This document shows positions 30,494 through 41,082 of a stretch of DNA of 64,000 bases, in pieces; positions within the stretch are counted from its first letter, which is position 1; each line of letters begins with the position of its first letter. Under the pieces are notes generated by a model. That model made no database searches. It was given only the letters and a program-made list of their open reading frames with translations, and was not told where the DNA came from. This DNA is from Calamus simplicifolius (Eukaryota; Streptophyta; Magnoliopsida; Arecales; Arecaceae): NCBI GenBank assembly GCA_900491605.1, contig UESW01004233.1:468772-532771 (forward strand). The letters are read 5' to 3'. Position numbers and translations under genes: made by a program.

Positions 30494-32151
30494 TGTTGGG
30501 GAGATTGTTGATTGTTTCCCCAATCTTATTGATTTTGATGATTACCGAAAGCCATGAGTATATTAAAAGATGCAATGAATTTATTTACATGAGCAATGAA
30601 TTTATTTATCATAATCAATGAGTATGTTAAGTATGACTTTAATCAATTGGAAAGTAGCTTCAAGCTCCATGTTTAAGCTTTCAAAAAGAAATTTTTATAC
30701 TTCATATCTCAATCAATGAGTTTTTGGAACATATCTTGAATTGATTCCTAATGTCAAATTTATATTCAAGTCAAAAATTGATTTAAAATTATCTGGAACG
30801 AATTTCAAAGTCAATCAGAAAATTCTCTGATTTTTGATACGTTCGGAGCCGACTCTAGAGTTTCAGAGTCGACTCCACTCAGTATACAGAGATGTCTATT
30901 TTCTCGAGTCGACCCCTGTGATTTCAAGAGTCGACCCCCGATATTGTCGAGCCGACTCCATGACTGTGAGAGTCAACTCTGCTCAGACTCCAGAGAGTTA
31001 TTTTTCTGAGCACTTTCGAGTCGACCCCTTGCTTTTCATGAGTCGACCCCGACTGTCAGGAGTCGACACCTTATTTTCGTTGAGTCGACCCCTTAACTTT
31101 CTGAATGTTTCTATTTTTGGCATCGCATCTTCGAGCCGACTCGCCTAAAGTTGGAGCCGACTCCAACAAATCTGGGCATGATTTTTTTCTGAATGCCAAC
31201 TCAGCGTCAACGGTAAGATTTTTCAATAACGGCTAGATTTCTTTGTTTCTAACGACTATATTTTTGCAGAGTCTATAAATAGAGAGGCCATTTTCAAATC
31301 AAAAAAAAATACAAATCAAGAGAGAAAAAGAAAAATCTTTCAGAAAAAGAAAAAAAACAGAGCGTCATTTGAAAAATCGAGATTCAAAAATAGAGTGAAA
31401 GAAAAGGTGTGAAATCAAAGGAGACTTCATCTGTGTTCAAGTCATCAATCCAAGAAAGTTTTAGAAGAAAATCCAAGAGCCACTCAAGATCAAATCAAGA
31501 GATTTTCACATTCAAAGAAAGGGAGAGAAAGCTCAAATCAACTCCAACATTCAATCCGTGAAGAATCTGAGCTGAGGCCCGATTCCACACTTCAAAGGAG
31601 TTGAGGAAAAGAAGAAAAGAAGAAAAGCCTGCACTCAAATCGGATCTAAACAGGCCCTTCTAAACCTTGATTTTATTTTGAAATATCTGCTCTAAAGGAG
31701 CTGTTTTGTATTAAACTCATTTTATCTTGTAGTTTGCTAATTCAATCAGGGTTGAATTAGTGGAGGTAGTTTACCTCGTCACAAGCTAAGGATAGCTTGT
31801 GTGTTGGGTTTTGTGCTGGTGAGCCCGTGTAAAACCGGCTGGGTTCGTTGTGATCCCGAGAAAACAACAAGTTTGGGTTGTAAGCTTGTAAAACAACTCG
31901 ACTGTAATCGAGAGATTATAGTGTTGACCCAAGTGGAGCTTGGGAGTGGACGTAGGTGTTGGATACACCGAACCACTATAAAATCTCTGTGTTTATCGTG
32001 CTTATTTATCTCTCTCTCTTGCTATCGTGCTTTAACTTGAATTAATTATTTATATCCTCTCATCAATAGTTTAAATTGTCTTAAAAGGCTTAATTTTTTA
32101 AAGAACCCAATTCACCCCCTCCCCCCTCTTGGGTTGCCATCTGGGCCAACA
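30494..32151 (+). repeat. 3' LTR of the Copia element
   Basis: 1658 bp, nearly identical to 21492-23144. The differences are mostly one-base indels in homopolymer or repeat contexts. Confidence 0.95.
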
Positions 32152-32156
32152 ACACT
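32152..32156. repeat. Target-site duplication of the Copia element, right
   Basis: ACACT, identical to 21487-21491. Confidence 0.95.
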
Positions 32157-32312
32157 GCTCACTGGATCAGGTCTTTGGGAGGCGACCTAGTCTCGGGCTT
32201 CAAAGTAGCCCTTCTTCGATTGGCCATTGGAGGGGTTCTCTTTAAGACCGAGATCCTTATCTCCTTTTTTTAAAAGTTTATGGGACTGAGGGCCCTTCCT
32301 CTAGTGCCAATT
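32157..32312 (-). other. 5' leader, primer site and first gag codons of element A
   Basis: On the minus strand, a primer region reading TTGGCACTAGAGGAAGGGC follows the LTR directly (32293-32311). A leader comes next, then ATGGCCAATCGAAGAAG near 32230, the same gag start as in B (44512) and C (40998). The gag is cut by the Copia insertion at 32157. Confidence 0.8.
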
Positions 32313-33443
32313 TGTTGTTGCTGGAATCCGTCCTTCGACTCGGGCACGATCAAGCTTCATATTGGGCTCCCTCCTGGGCGGACCTGCAAAATAGTCCTCA
32401 CGCGAGAGGCGTTGGGGGTGGCCCTCTGCGGAAGACCCTCCGATGCTCAAGTCAGCGAAGATCAACAATGAACAAATATGGGGAGAAGGCTCTCACTGAA
32501 GAGTCCCTCCAGGTGGCCTTTTGGGAGCTCTGAGCAGAGCTTTAATGGCGGAAAGGGGTGAGCAGAGATAGAGTGAGAGTAGTGCTGAGAATGCATCAGG
32601 AATGCATTACCTGAGAGAATATAGGACTGTGCTATTTATAGGCGATCACCTGATTCTTTGAGCATGTCATAGGAGGTCTGAAAGTTGTTGGGATTCGAGG
32701 CTGATTCGAATCAGGCTGTTGTGAGGCCGGTGGGATCCGTATCTTGTTAGTTAGAGGATCGATGGCCGAGAGGGCTATCCGGTGCTTTGAGATTCAGCGA
32801 TCATATAGGCTCTAGATCGTTTCTGGTAGTATAGGCATGATTGCCTATGTGGATCCTTGTTCGGTCATCATGGTTCCGTAGAGGTAGGTGCCTGAGTGCC
32901 TCGGTCGGGCCGAGGCATAGAGAACGACCTGATCTGCCGAAGTATGAAAGGCTTGGTTTGCCGATGTATCTGATGACTCAGTCCATCGAGGTATGACAAA
33001 GGAGTAAGTTGGGCATGAGGACGGTTTGATTCCGCAGAGGTATGGATATCGCTCGGGCAGGCCGAGTTATGGACCGCTCGAGCTAGGACCGAGACATAGG
33101 GATCGCTCGGGCTGGGGCTGAGAGATAGGGATAGCTCGGGCTAGGGTCGAGAGATAGGGATCGCTCGGACTAGGACCGAGACATATGGATCGCTCAGCCT
33201 AGGACTGAGACATAGGGATTGCTCAGGTTGGGGCCGAGATATAGGGATCGCTCGGATAACGAGGCATAGAGATGTAATCCATACCTGAAGAATCCTTGGT
33301 TCACCGAGGGGCTAAAGTGCCTCGATCTACCGAGGTATAATGGTTGGTTCATTTTTTGCGGGCACCGCGCAGCGAGTGGGAGTTAGGGCTGATCCTAACC
33401 CCTTGCACGATTATCAATGCAATGATGATTTTATCCCTCAACA
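32313..33443 (-). repeat. 5' LTR of element A
   Basis: 1131 bp; minus-strand TATAAATA at 32633-32640. Its palindromic array (33045-33250) has fewer units than the 3' LTR. GTTTC follows at 33444-33448. Confidence 0.9.
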
Positions 33444-33448
33444 GTTTC

Positions 33449-33512
33449 TATGCACTAACTGCTCTCGAGCCTTGATGCTGAAACATATCAAACCTAACAT
33501 ATTATTAATGAG

Positions 33513-33554
<42 letters not shown>

Positions 33555-33655
33555 AGCCGAACACAGTTTCCCCATAATAAACTATTAGTTTTTTGTTAGA
33601 AGTTCTCATGAACCATTAATTAATTATACTCAAACAAGCTATACACTTACATGTG
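33449..33655. other. Host flank of element A, probably the same intron as 7411-7610
   Basis: AT-rich sequence unlike the surrounding elements, with a (CT)n tract. It should be continuous with 7610 once element A is removed. No exon with a recognisable protein match is seen. Confidence 0.5.
33514..33551. repeat. (CT)n microsatellite
   Basis: About 19 uninterrupted CT dinucleotides in the host flank. Confidence 0.9.
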
Positions 33656-35104
33656 AGAGAGCTCGGGCATGCTACATGGCCGAGGGAAGCTCGGGCGACT
33701 ACATGGCCGAGGGAGAGCTCGGGAGGCTGCTGGGCTCAGTGATGTGGCAGTCAGACCAAGGGAGCGTGCATGGCCGAGTGCCGAGGGGGAGCTAAGGCCG
33801 AGGCTGTATTGAGGCCGAGGGGGGCTCGGCAGGCTGCATGGCTGAGGGAGGCTCGGGCGACTGCAAGGCCGAGGGGAGAGCTCGGGAGGCTGCTGGGCTC
33901 GGTGATGTGGCAGTCAGACCGAGGGAGCGTGCATGGCCGAGTGCCGAGGGGAGCTAAGGCCGAGGCTGTACGAAGTCGAGAGGGGCTCGGCAAGCTGCAT
34001 GGCCGAGGGAGGCTCGGGCGATTGCATGGCCGAGAGGAGAGCTCGGGAGGCTGCTAGGCTTGGTGATGTGGCAGTCAGACCGAGGGAGCGTGCATGGCCA
34101 AGTGCCGAGGGGGAGCTAAGGCCAAGGCTGTACGAGGCCGAGGGAACGCTTGGAAGCTTGGAGCAAAGGCGAGGGGAGCTGAGGCCGATGCCATGGGGAG
34201 AGGCCGACGCCGAGTGAAAGCTGACCCGAGGCCGAGGCTGACTAGAGCTCGGTGCTGAGAGCTGAGGCAGAGGCCAACTGGAGCTTGGTGCTTGCATGGA
34301 GATGGGAAGCTCGGGCGCCGGAGGCCGAGGCCAAGGCCGAGCGGAAGCTCAGGCGGCTGCAAGTCTTGGTGACGTGGCTGTCTGGCCGAGAGGCCGAGGG
34401 GAGAGTGACTCCGAGGGGAAAAACCAAGGCCAAGGGAAGCTCGGCGACTACAGAGATGGGAACGACAGCCTCGGGAGCTTGCTAGAAACCACAACGGAAG
34501 CTGGGGGGAAGCTTGGGAGGCCGAAGAGAGCAGTATAGCCGAAGGAGTTGGGTGCTGAGAGAAGAGGCTGACAGGAGCTCGGCAACCTGCATGCGGGTTC
34601 AAGGTAAGGACCTCCTCGTTTTCACGGTCTCTCTCGTCTCCTTCGCCAAAACTCCATTACGTGCAGCAGGGAGCTGAAGCCGGGTCTCCAACTGGACTCG
34701 GAAGCCACCTTCGGAGAAGGCTCAGAGTCGGCCTCTTGGAGTCGGTTACCGAGGCCGGAGGGGAGCAGAGGCCGAGACCGTACGAAGCCGAGGCGAGCAG
34801 AGGCCGAGGCCGAGTGGAGTTGGGGCGGCTGCAAGGCTGAGGGAAGCTTGGGTGCTCCCGGAGGAGCTTCGAGAGCAACCGCAGGGGAAGCTTGCTGGGC
34901 TCCGTCCGAACGATGGGGGCCTGGGACGATGTCAGGATGACACCGAGATGATGCCGGGATGAGGCCGAGCAGCTTGCGTGGAAATCGGAACGGGAGCCTT
35001 AGGCGACTTTGGCTGAGCGGAGAGCTCAGGAGGTTGCTGAGACGAAACCGAGATGGTGCTGAGACGAGGCCAAGCAGCTTGCATGGCCGAGGGGAGCCTG
35101 CATG
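33656..35104. repeat. GC-rich GGCCGAGG repetitive region, left of element C
   Basis: It contains a 160-163-bp repeat: GATGTGGCAGTCAGACC recurs at 33741, 33904 and 34064, each followed by GAGGGAGCGTGCATGGCC. Beyond 34200 the sequence keeps the CTCGG and CCGAG words but loses a regular period. Open frames on both strands reflect composition. It continues at 42653 after element C is removed. A block near 34585-34665 (CATGCGGGTT, then GGACCTCCTCG, then CCATTACGTG) recurs at 43448-43518, so the region may be LTR-derived. Confidence 0.65.
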
Positions 35105-35109
35105 GCTTC
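35105..35109. repeat. Target-site duplication of element C, left
   Basis: GCTTC, identical to 42648-42652. Confidence 0.9.
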
Positions 35110-36540
35110 TGTTGCCGCTGAAATCTATCCTCCGGCTCTCGGCGCGATCGGGCTGCAGTGTGGGCTTCCTCCTAGGCGGACCTGCAAGACAGTCCTCACG
35201 CGAGAGGCGTTGGGGGTGGCCCTCTGTGGAAGACCCTCCGACGCCCAAGTCAGTGGAGACCAGCAATCAACAAATATGGGGAGAAAGATCTCCCAGAAAG
35301 AGTTCCTCCGAGCTCTCGTGGGAGCTTTCATGGCGGAGTGTGAGAACTGCGAATGAAAAATGGGCGTAGAATAGCCGTACCTGAGAGGCTTGAGGGTGGT
35401 AGTATTTATAGGCGGTCACCTGACTTCTTGGACGTGCTCTGGATGAGGTCTGAAAGTTGTTGGGATTCGAAACGGATTCGAATCAGGTTGTTACAGGGCC
35501 GGTAGGATCCGTATTTGGTTAGTTAGAGGATCGACGGCTGGGAGGCGGGGAGAGCTGGCCGATGGATCGAGACTCAATGGCCGCGTGGTCCCTAGGCCAC
35601 TATTGTAGGTCGTAGGCCACGTTTTGGCATGATTCCTTGTTTAGAATCTTATTCTGTTACCGTGAACTTGAACTCTCCCGCGCCAGATTCCGCAGAGGTA
35701 TTGTGGTTCAGTCATCATGGCTGGCGGAGGCTCGACGGAGGTAGGTGCCGAGGCATAAAGGGCGAACGTGGCAGCCATAAATGCCTTAAAGCAGGGAAGA
35801 AAATAAGGCATTGAATGCCTTAAAGCAGGTGGATATATGTGCCTTTATGAGGTCATAAATGCCTTGATGCAAAAGACATAGCGTGGTTGTGGAGGCCAAA
35901 CTATATTTGCCGAGGCATGTTGGCCGAACTATATTTGCCGAGGCATATTGGCCGAGCTATGTTGGCTGAGCTATGCTGAAGCTGGCTGATGCTGAGGCTG
36001 GCCGAGCTATGCTGGCCGAGCTATGTTGGCCGAGCTATGCTGAAGCTGGCTAAGGCTGAGGCTGGCCGAGCTATGTTGGCCGAGCTATGCTGAAGCTGGC
36101 TGAGGCTGAGGCTGGCCGAGCTATGCTGGCCGAACTATATTGGCCGAGCTATGCTGAAGCTGGCTGAGGCTGAGGCTGAGGCTGAGGCTGGCCGAGCTAT
36201 GCTGGCCGAACTATATTTTCCGAGGCATGTTGGCCGAAGTATGCTTTCTCCTTTCTTTTTATTCCATTAAATGCTGACCAAGTCATTATGACCGTTTCTG
36301 CATCATTGAATGCTCTGGCTTATTGATTTGACGGATATTAATGAGGGGGCCCTTGGGAGAACCCACGCACATGACGTGGCCACTTTTTTCCCTCTTGTTC
36401 TCTTTCTTCATTATGAGGAGACTCTTGTTGCTAGAATGTCGCGCTAGCAGGCCAGCTGGCAAGCAGGGCATTTGGACTGGGCGCGACCCCATCGCCGATT
36501 TGAGTGGTCAACAATGCAATGACGATTTTACCCCTCATCA
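35110..36540 (-). repeat. 3' LTR of element C
   Basis: 1431 bp. The plus strand begins TGTTGCCGCTGAAATC and ends CCCCTCATCA. Minus-strand TATAAATA is at 35403-35410. It includes the AAATGCCTTAAAGCAGG block and a GCTGGCCGAGCTATG array. Confidence 0.9.
35890..36235. repeat. GGCCGAGCTATG tandem array in LTR-C
   Basis: Units such as TGGCCGAGCTATGCTGAAGC with GGCTGAGGCTGAGGC spacers. The other LTR (41860-42340) has more units, which accounts for most of the LTR length difference. Confidence 0.85.
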
Positions 36541-36560
36541 CATGCCCCCCACTCCCTAGT
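36541..36560 (-). promoter_or_regulatory. Polypurine tract of element C
   Basis: The minus strand reads GGGAGTGGGGGGCATG directly before the 3' LTR start TGATGAGGGG. Confidence 0.75.
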
Positions 36561-36779
36561 CCGAAGTGTAATTTCGGATATAGGGAGTAGAATTATGGAG
36601 CAATGTTATTTAGGGGACGCATCATTCGATCCTCTGTAGAGGAAGTATTTATCTCTGTGTAGGTTAGAGAAAGGCCTGGGCGGCCCTCTTGCTGAAGTAA
36701 AATAAGGTGCTTTAGTTGCACTAGAGTGTCCGAGAAATTATCCGGCTGGGATGAAGCTTTAGTGCTGTATCACTTGGAT

Positions 36780-37680
36780 TGGCCGAGCTCTGGGAATTTA
36801 TTACTCGGTTGTTGCCGAGCCTTCCAAGATGTTACTCGTTTGTAACCGAGGCTTCAAATATTAATTGCTACTCGGTTGTGACCGAGGCTTCAAATAATAA
36901 ATTACTCGGTGTTGCCGAGCCTTCAAGATTATATTTTACTTGGTGCTGCCAAGGTTCGGAGACCGTTACTCAGTTGTAGCCGAGCCTTCAAGATTATATT
37001 TTACTTGGCGCTGCCAAGGTTCAGAGATTTATTGCTCGGCCCAGCCGAGAATTTATACGACCTACTTCTTATTGCAGCTTTCAAGGAGAGTTATAAGAAT
37101 TTCGCAAACCTTTTAAAAACTGAATTTAATTCAATGAATAAAAATAGGTCTAGAAAGAGCATACTTTTATGGATGAATTTATTACTCGGTTGTTGCCGAG
37201 CCTTCAGAAATATATCACTCGGTCTTTGGCCGATGCTCTGGAAATTTATTACTCGGTTGTTGCCGAGCCTTTAGAAATATATTACTCGGTTGTTGCCGAG
37301 CCTTCTCAAGATGCTACTCGGTTGTAACCGAGGCTTCCAAATATTAATTGCTGCTTGGTTGTAACCGAGGCTTCAAATAATAAATTACTCGGTGATGCCA
37401 AGCCTTCCAAGATGTTACTCGGTTGTAACCGAGGCTTCAAATATTAATTGCTATTCGGTTGTGACCGAGGCTTCAAATAATAAATTACTCGGTGTTGCTG
37501 AGCCTTCCAAGGTGCTACTCGGTTGTAACCGAGGCTTCAAATAATAAAATACTCGGTATTGCCGAGCCTTCCAAGATGTTACTCGGTTGTAACCGAGGCT
37601 TCAAATATTAATTGCTACTCGGTTGTGACCGAGGCTTCAAATAATAAATTACTCGGTGTTGCCGAGCCTTCAAGATTGAT
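36780..37680. repeat. Palindromic array in the C spacer: CTCGGTTGTAACCGAG type
   Basis: Units of about 30-40 bp with AT-rich linkers such as CTTCAAATAATAAATTA. Cores include CTCGGTTGTAACCGAG (7-bp arms), CTCGG-TTGTTG-CCGAG, and the matched variant CTTGGCGCTGCCAAG (37003-37017). Element A and B spacers have other palindromic units at the same relative place. A non-palindromic stretch with TAAAAACTG (37075-37165) interrupts it. Confidence 0.88.
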
Positions 37681-37739
37681 GATAAACTTCCTCAGCTTTT
37701 AGCCGAGGGTTCTGATATGTCACTCGGTCTTGGCCGAGG

Positions 37740-39640
37740 TTTTAGATAAATAGGAGATGCACTCCGGCTCTGGCCGGGGCTTTCGGTAACAAGAGATGCA
37801 CTCTGGCTCTGGCCGGGGCTTACGCACTTCGGCTCTGGCCGGGGCTTCCAATAGTGAGAGATGCACTCCGGCTCTGGCCGGGGCTTCCGCACTTCGGCTC
37901 TGGCCGGGGCTTCCAATAGTGAGAGATGCACTCCGGCTCTGGCCGGGGCTTCCGATAATGAGAGATGCACTCCGGCTCTAACCGGGGCTTACGCACTTCG
38001 GCTCTGGCCGGGGCTTCTGGTAATAAGAGATGCACTCCGGCTATGGTCGGGGCTTACGCACTTCGGCTCTGGCCGGAGCTTCCATAGTGAGAGATGCACT
38101 CCGGCTCTAGCCGGGGCTTCCGATAATGAGAGATGCACTCCGGCTCTAACCGGGGCTTACGCACTTCGGCTCTGGCCGGGCTTCTGGTAATAAGATGCAC
38201 TCCGGCTCTGGCCGGGGCTTCCAATAATGAAAGATGCACTCCGGCTCTGGCCGGGGCTTTTGATAATAAGAGATGCACTCTGGCTCTGGCCGGGGCTTCC
38301 GATAATGAGAGATGCACTCTGGCTCTAACCGGGGCTTACGCACTTCGGCTTTGGCCGGGGCTTTTGGTAATAAGAGATGCACTCCGGCTCTAGCTGGGGC
38401 TTCCAATAATGAGAGATGCACTCCGGCTCTGGTCGGGGCTTTTGGTAATAAGAGATGCACTCCGGCTCTGGCCGGGGCTTCCAATAATGAGAGATGCACT
38501 CCGGCTCTGGTCGGGGCTTCCGGTAATAAGAGATGCACTCCGGCTCTAACCGGGGCTTACGCACTTCGGCTCTGGCCAGGGCTTCTGGTAATAAGAGATG
38601 CACTCCGGCTCTGGCCGGAGCTTCCAATAATGAGATATGCACTCCGGCTCTGGCCGGGGCTTTTGATAATAAGAGATGCACTCTGGCTCTGGCCGGAGCT
38701 TCCGATAATGAGAGATGCACTCCGGCTCTAACCGGGGCTTACGCACTTCGGCTTTGGCCGGGGCTTCTGGTAATAAGAGATGCACTCCGGCTCTGGCCGG
38801 GGCTTCCAATAATGAGAGATGCACTCCGGCTCTGGTCGGGGCTTTCGGTAATAAGAGATGCACTCCGGCTCTGGCCGGGGCTTCCAATAATGAGAGATGC
38901 ACTCCGGCTCTAACCAGGGCTTATGCACTTCGGCTCTGGCCGGGGCTTCTGGTAATAAGAGATGCACTCTGGCTCTGGCCGGGGCTTCCAATAATGAGAG
39001 ATGCACTCCGGCTCTGGCTGGGGCTTTTGATAATAAGAGATGCACTCCGGCTCTGGCCGGGGCTTTCGATAATGAGAGATGCACTCCGGCTCTAACCGGG
39101 GCTTACGCACTTCGGCTTTGGCCGGGGCTTCTGGTAATAAGAGATGCACTCCGGCTCTAACCAGGGCTTCCAATAATGAGAGATGCACTCCGGCTCTGGT
39201 CGGGGCTTCCGGTAATAAGAGATGCACTCCAGCTCTGGCCGGGGCTTTTGAAGATCAATAAGAAATTCCCTCCGACTTTAGCCGAGGGTTCCGACATGTC
39301 ACTCAGTCTTGGCCGAGGTTCTGTTAATAGGTGATGCCCTTCGGCTCTGGCCGAGGCTTTTGATAATAAGAGATGCACTCCGGCTCTGGCCGGGGCTTCT
39401 GGTAATAAGAGATGCACTCCGGCTCTGGTCGGGGCTTCCAATAATGAGAGATGCACTCCGGCTCTGGTCGGGGCTTTCGGTAATAAGAGATGCACTCCGG
39501 CTCTGGCCGGGGCTTCCAATAATGAGAGATGCACTCCGGCTCTGGTCGGGGCTTCCGGTAATAAGAGATGCACTCCAGCTCTGGCCGGGGCTTCCAATAA
39601 TGAGAGATGCACTCCGGCTCTGGCCGGGGCTTCAGAGATC
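37740..39640. repeat. Large palindromic array in the C spacer: CCGGCTCTGGCCGG type
   Basis: About 45 units of roughly 35-45 bp: GAGATGCACTCCGGCTCTGG, then CCGGGGCTTC and a short AATAATGA-type linker. A higher-order block of about 180 bp, including the phrase GCTTACGCACTTCGGCT, recurs near 38160, 38335, 38560, 38740 and 39105. The core CCGGC-TCTG-GCCGG is an inverted repeat. Long open frames on both strands are by-products. Confidence 0.92.
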
Positions 39641-39985
39641 ATTGCTCGGCCTAGCCGAGGTTCGGAGATTTATTGCTCGGCCCAGCCAAGGTTCGGAGAT
39701 TTGTTGCTTGGCCCAGCCGAGGTTCGAAGATTTTTTACTTGGCCCTGCCAAGGTTCGAAGAATTTGTTGCTCGGCCCAGCCGAGGTTCGGAGATTTCCTG
39801 TGCAAATAGGCAACTCGGTCGTGCCGAGGATTGGTGAGCAGCACCTGTTTCTTTTCGCAATCTTTGGCAACATAATGTGTGATGATTCACATTGCAAATT
39901 ACGAAAATACGTGCCGACAGGAAGGTATAATAAGGCATATCAAAATGGACTTATAGAGGACATACCCTATTGATAATACTTACGG
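39641..39985. repeat. GCTCGGCCCAGCCGAGGTTC repeat and spacer of element C
   Basis: Five or six units of about 31 bp carry CTCGGCCCAGCCGAG, alternating with CTTGGCCCTGCCAAGG-like units. This is the reverse complement of the 63-bp unit in B's spacer (51890 onward). Confidence 0.85.
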
Positions 39986-40320
39986 AGATTGTCCGAGTTT
40001 CACATCCGGGGGACAGACTTTCTGTTTAGATCTTGCAGCTTGTAGGTTCCCGGTCCAATGGTCTCCGCTACTTGGTACGGGCCTTCCCAGTTTGGTGCCA
40101 GTTTTCCTTGCTCCAGCGGTTTGGAGACAGATGCTTTCCGGAGAACAGGGTCGCCGGGCGAGAAGGATCTCCCTTTGACTCTGGAGGCATGATAGCATTC
40201 GCGGATAGGGGGGTCCTATCTCCATAGGGACAGCTTCTACGCCGAAGGCCATCCGTAACGGGGTCTCGCCTGTGGGGACTCTCTGTGTGGTGCGGTAGAT
40301 CCACTGGCCGAGGTTGAAGC
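39986..40320 (-). pseudogene. Integrase C-terminal remnant of element C
   Basis: On the minus strand VPTGETPLRMAFGVEAVPME matches the region after the integrase core of A and B; further frames give the terminal region near 40000-40150. The catalytic core upstream is missing because of the internal deletion. Confidence 0.75.
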
Positions 40321-40555
40321 TGGACGTTGGACTTTTGTGAAGCTTGGAGTCAAGAACTCCTTGTCTTGGCTTATGACGCCATCCTTCCTCATGCAAAAGG
40401 TGCCTAGGGGGCAACGCGGCAGCCATAAATGCCTTAATGATGGAAGGAGATAAGGCATTAAATGCCTTAAAGCAGGTAGATGCACATGGCCTTTATGAGG
40501 CCATAAATGCCTTGGTGCGCATAGTGCGGCTATGGAAGCCGATCTGTTGTGCCAA
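40321..40555 (-). other. LTR-like fragment embedded in the internal region of element C
   Basis: Contains CAGCCATAAATGCCTTAATG and CATTAAATGCCTTAAAGCAG, the block found in C's LTRs at 35770-35880 and 41740-41860. Here it lies between gag and integrase remnants, pointing to a template switch or recombination at the deletion. Confidence 0.75.
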
Positions 40556-41000
40556 GGCAGGGAGAAGGCGGAGACGACGTCGAGTCGTGGCGAGAGGACA
40601 CCGGAGAGATGGATCGGGCCCACCAAGATCTGGGGAGATCCTTGTCGCAGCCCCTTGCGGGACTGGTCTGGCCTCCTTAGTTGATATGGGGGGTCCGCAA
40701 CTCCATGCGGACCAGAAGAAGAAGTGGCTGGAGAAAGAGGAGCTGCGGCCTCTTCGAGGAGGCATGGAGCAGGGGTAGCTATAACTGGATGGGGAGCTGT
40801 ATGGCGCTCCTGAATTAGATGGGTCAGGGCCTGGACCTGCTGGACCAGTGTGGCAAACGGATCCTGGGTCACTGGGACAGCTGGTGGCGATGGAGTCTCA
40901 GCTGGTGGCGGCGGAAGTGCCACGATACTCATCGGATCGGGTCTCTGGGAGGCGACCCGGTCCTGGGCTTCAGAAGTTGCCCTTCTCTGATTAGCCATTG
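40556..41000 (-). pseudogene. gag N-terminus of element C
   Basis: ATG at 40998 (minus). The protein begins MANQRRATSEAQDRVASQRP and has FATLVQQVQALTHLIQERH. The same frame stays open for 253 codons through the embedded LTR fragment into integrase-side sequence, a chimeric ORF. The capsid domain is missing. Confidence 0.8.
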
Positions 41001-41061
41001 GAGAGGTTCTCTTCCAGATCGAGATCCTTGTCTCCTTTTTTCAAGTTTAACAGGACTTGAG

Positions 41062-41082
41062 GCCCTTCCTCTAGCGCCAATC
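41062..41082 (-). promoter_or_regulatory. Primer-binding region of element C
   Basis: The minus strand reads GATTGGCGCTAGAGGAAGGG right after the 5' LTR end, the same as in B. The priming tRNA is not assigned. Confidence 0.65.

Larger units (their letters stand above)
21492..32151 (+). mobile_element. Ty1/Copia element of Sirevirus type nested in element A
   Basis: The LTRs at 21492-23144 and 30494-32151 are nearly identical, differing by scattered single-base changes and small indels. Each begins TGTTGGGGAGATTG and ends CTGGGCCAACA, with the perfect duplication ACACT outside. An initiator-methionine-type primer site follows the 5' LTR. Gene order is gag, protease, integrase, reverse transcriptase, RNase H (integrase before RT, so Copia). 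An extra ORF and a long 3' non-coding region with repeated polypurine tracts follow. The extra ORF, large size (10.66 kb) and multiple polypurine tracts are hallmarks of Sireviruses. It lies opposite to element A and interrupts A's gag. Confidence 0.92.
7611..33443 (-). mobile_element. Element A: Ty3/Gypsy (Tat-type) retrotransposon with nested Copia
   Basis: The two LTRs are 7611-9025 (3') and 32313-33443 (5'). Both start TGTTGTTGCTG(A/G)AATCC as read on the plus strand and both end TCAACA. The flanks are a perfect 5-bp duplication, GTTTC (7606-7610 and 33444-33448). Reading the minus strand, the order is 5' LTR, primer site, gag (split by the Copia insertion at 21492-32151), protease, reverse transcriptase, RNase H, second RNase H, integrase, repeat-rich spacer, antisense genes, polypurine tract, 3' LTR. 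Without the Copia insert the element is about 15.2 kb. The dual RNase H, the large spacer and the antisense genes are typical of the Tat lineage. Coding regions are broken throughout. Confidence 0.9.

Noticed and set aside
34075..34602. 175-codon minus-strand frame
   Set aside because: Low-complexity Ser/Pro/Leu-rich readout of GGCCGAGG repeats.
37740..39640. CRISPR-like appearance of regular repeats with short spacers
   Set aside because: Spacers are not unique, repeats vary, there are no cas genes, and this is nuclear plant DNA inside a retrotransposon.
38146..39642. Several 85-161-codon open frames on both strands in the C array
   Set aside because: By-products of the tandem repeat; frames differ from unit to unit and no start context is conserved.
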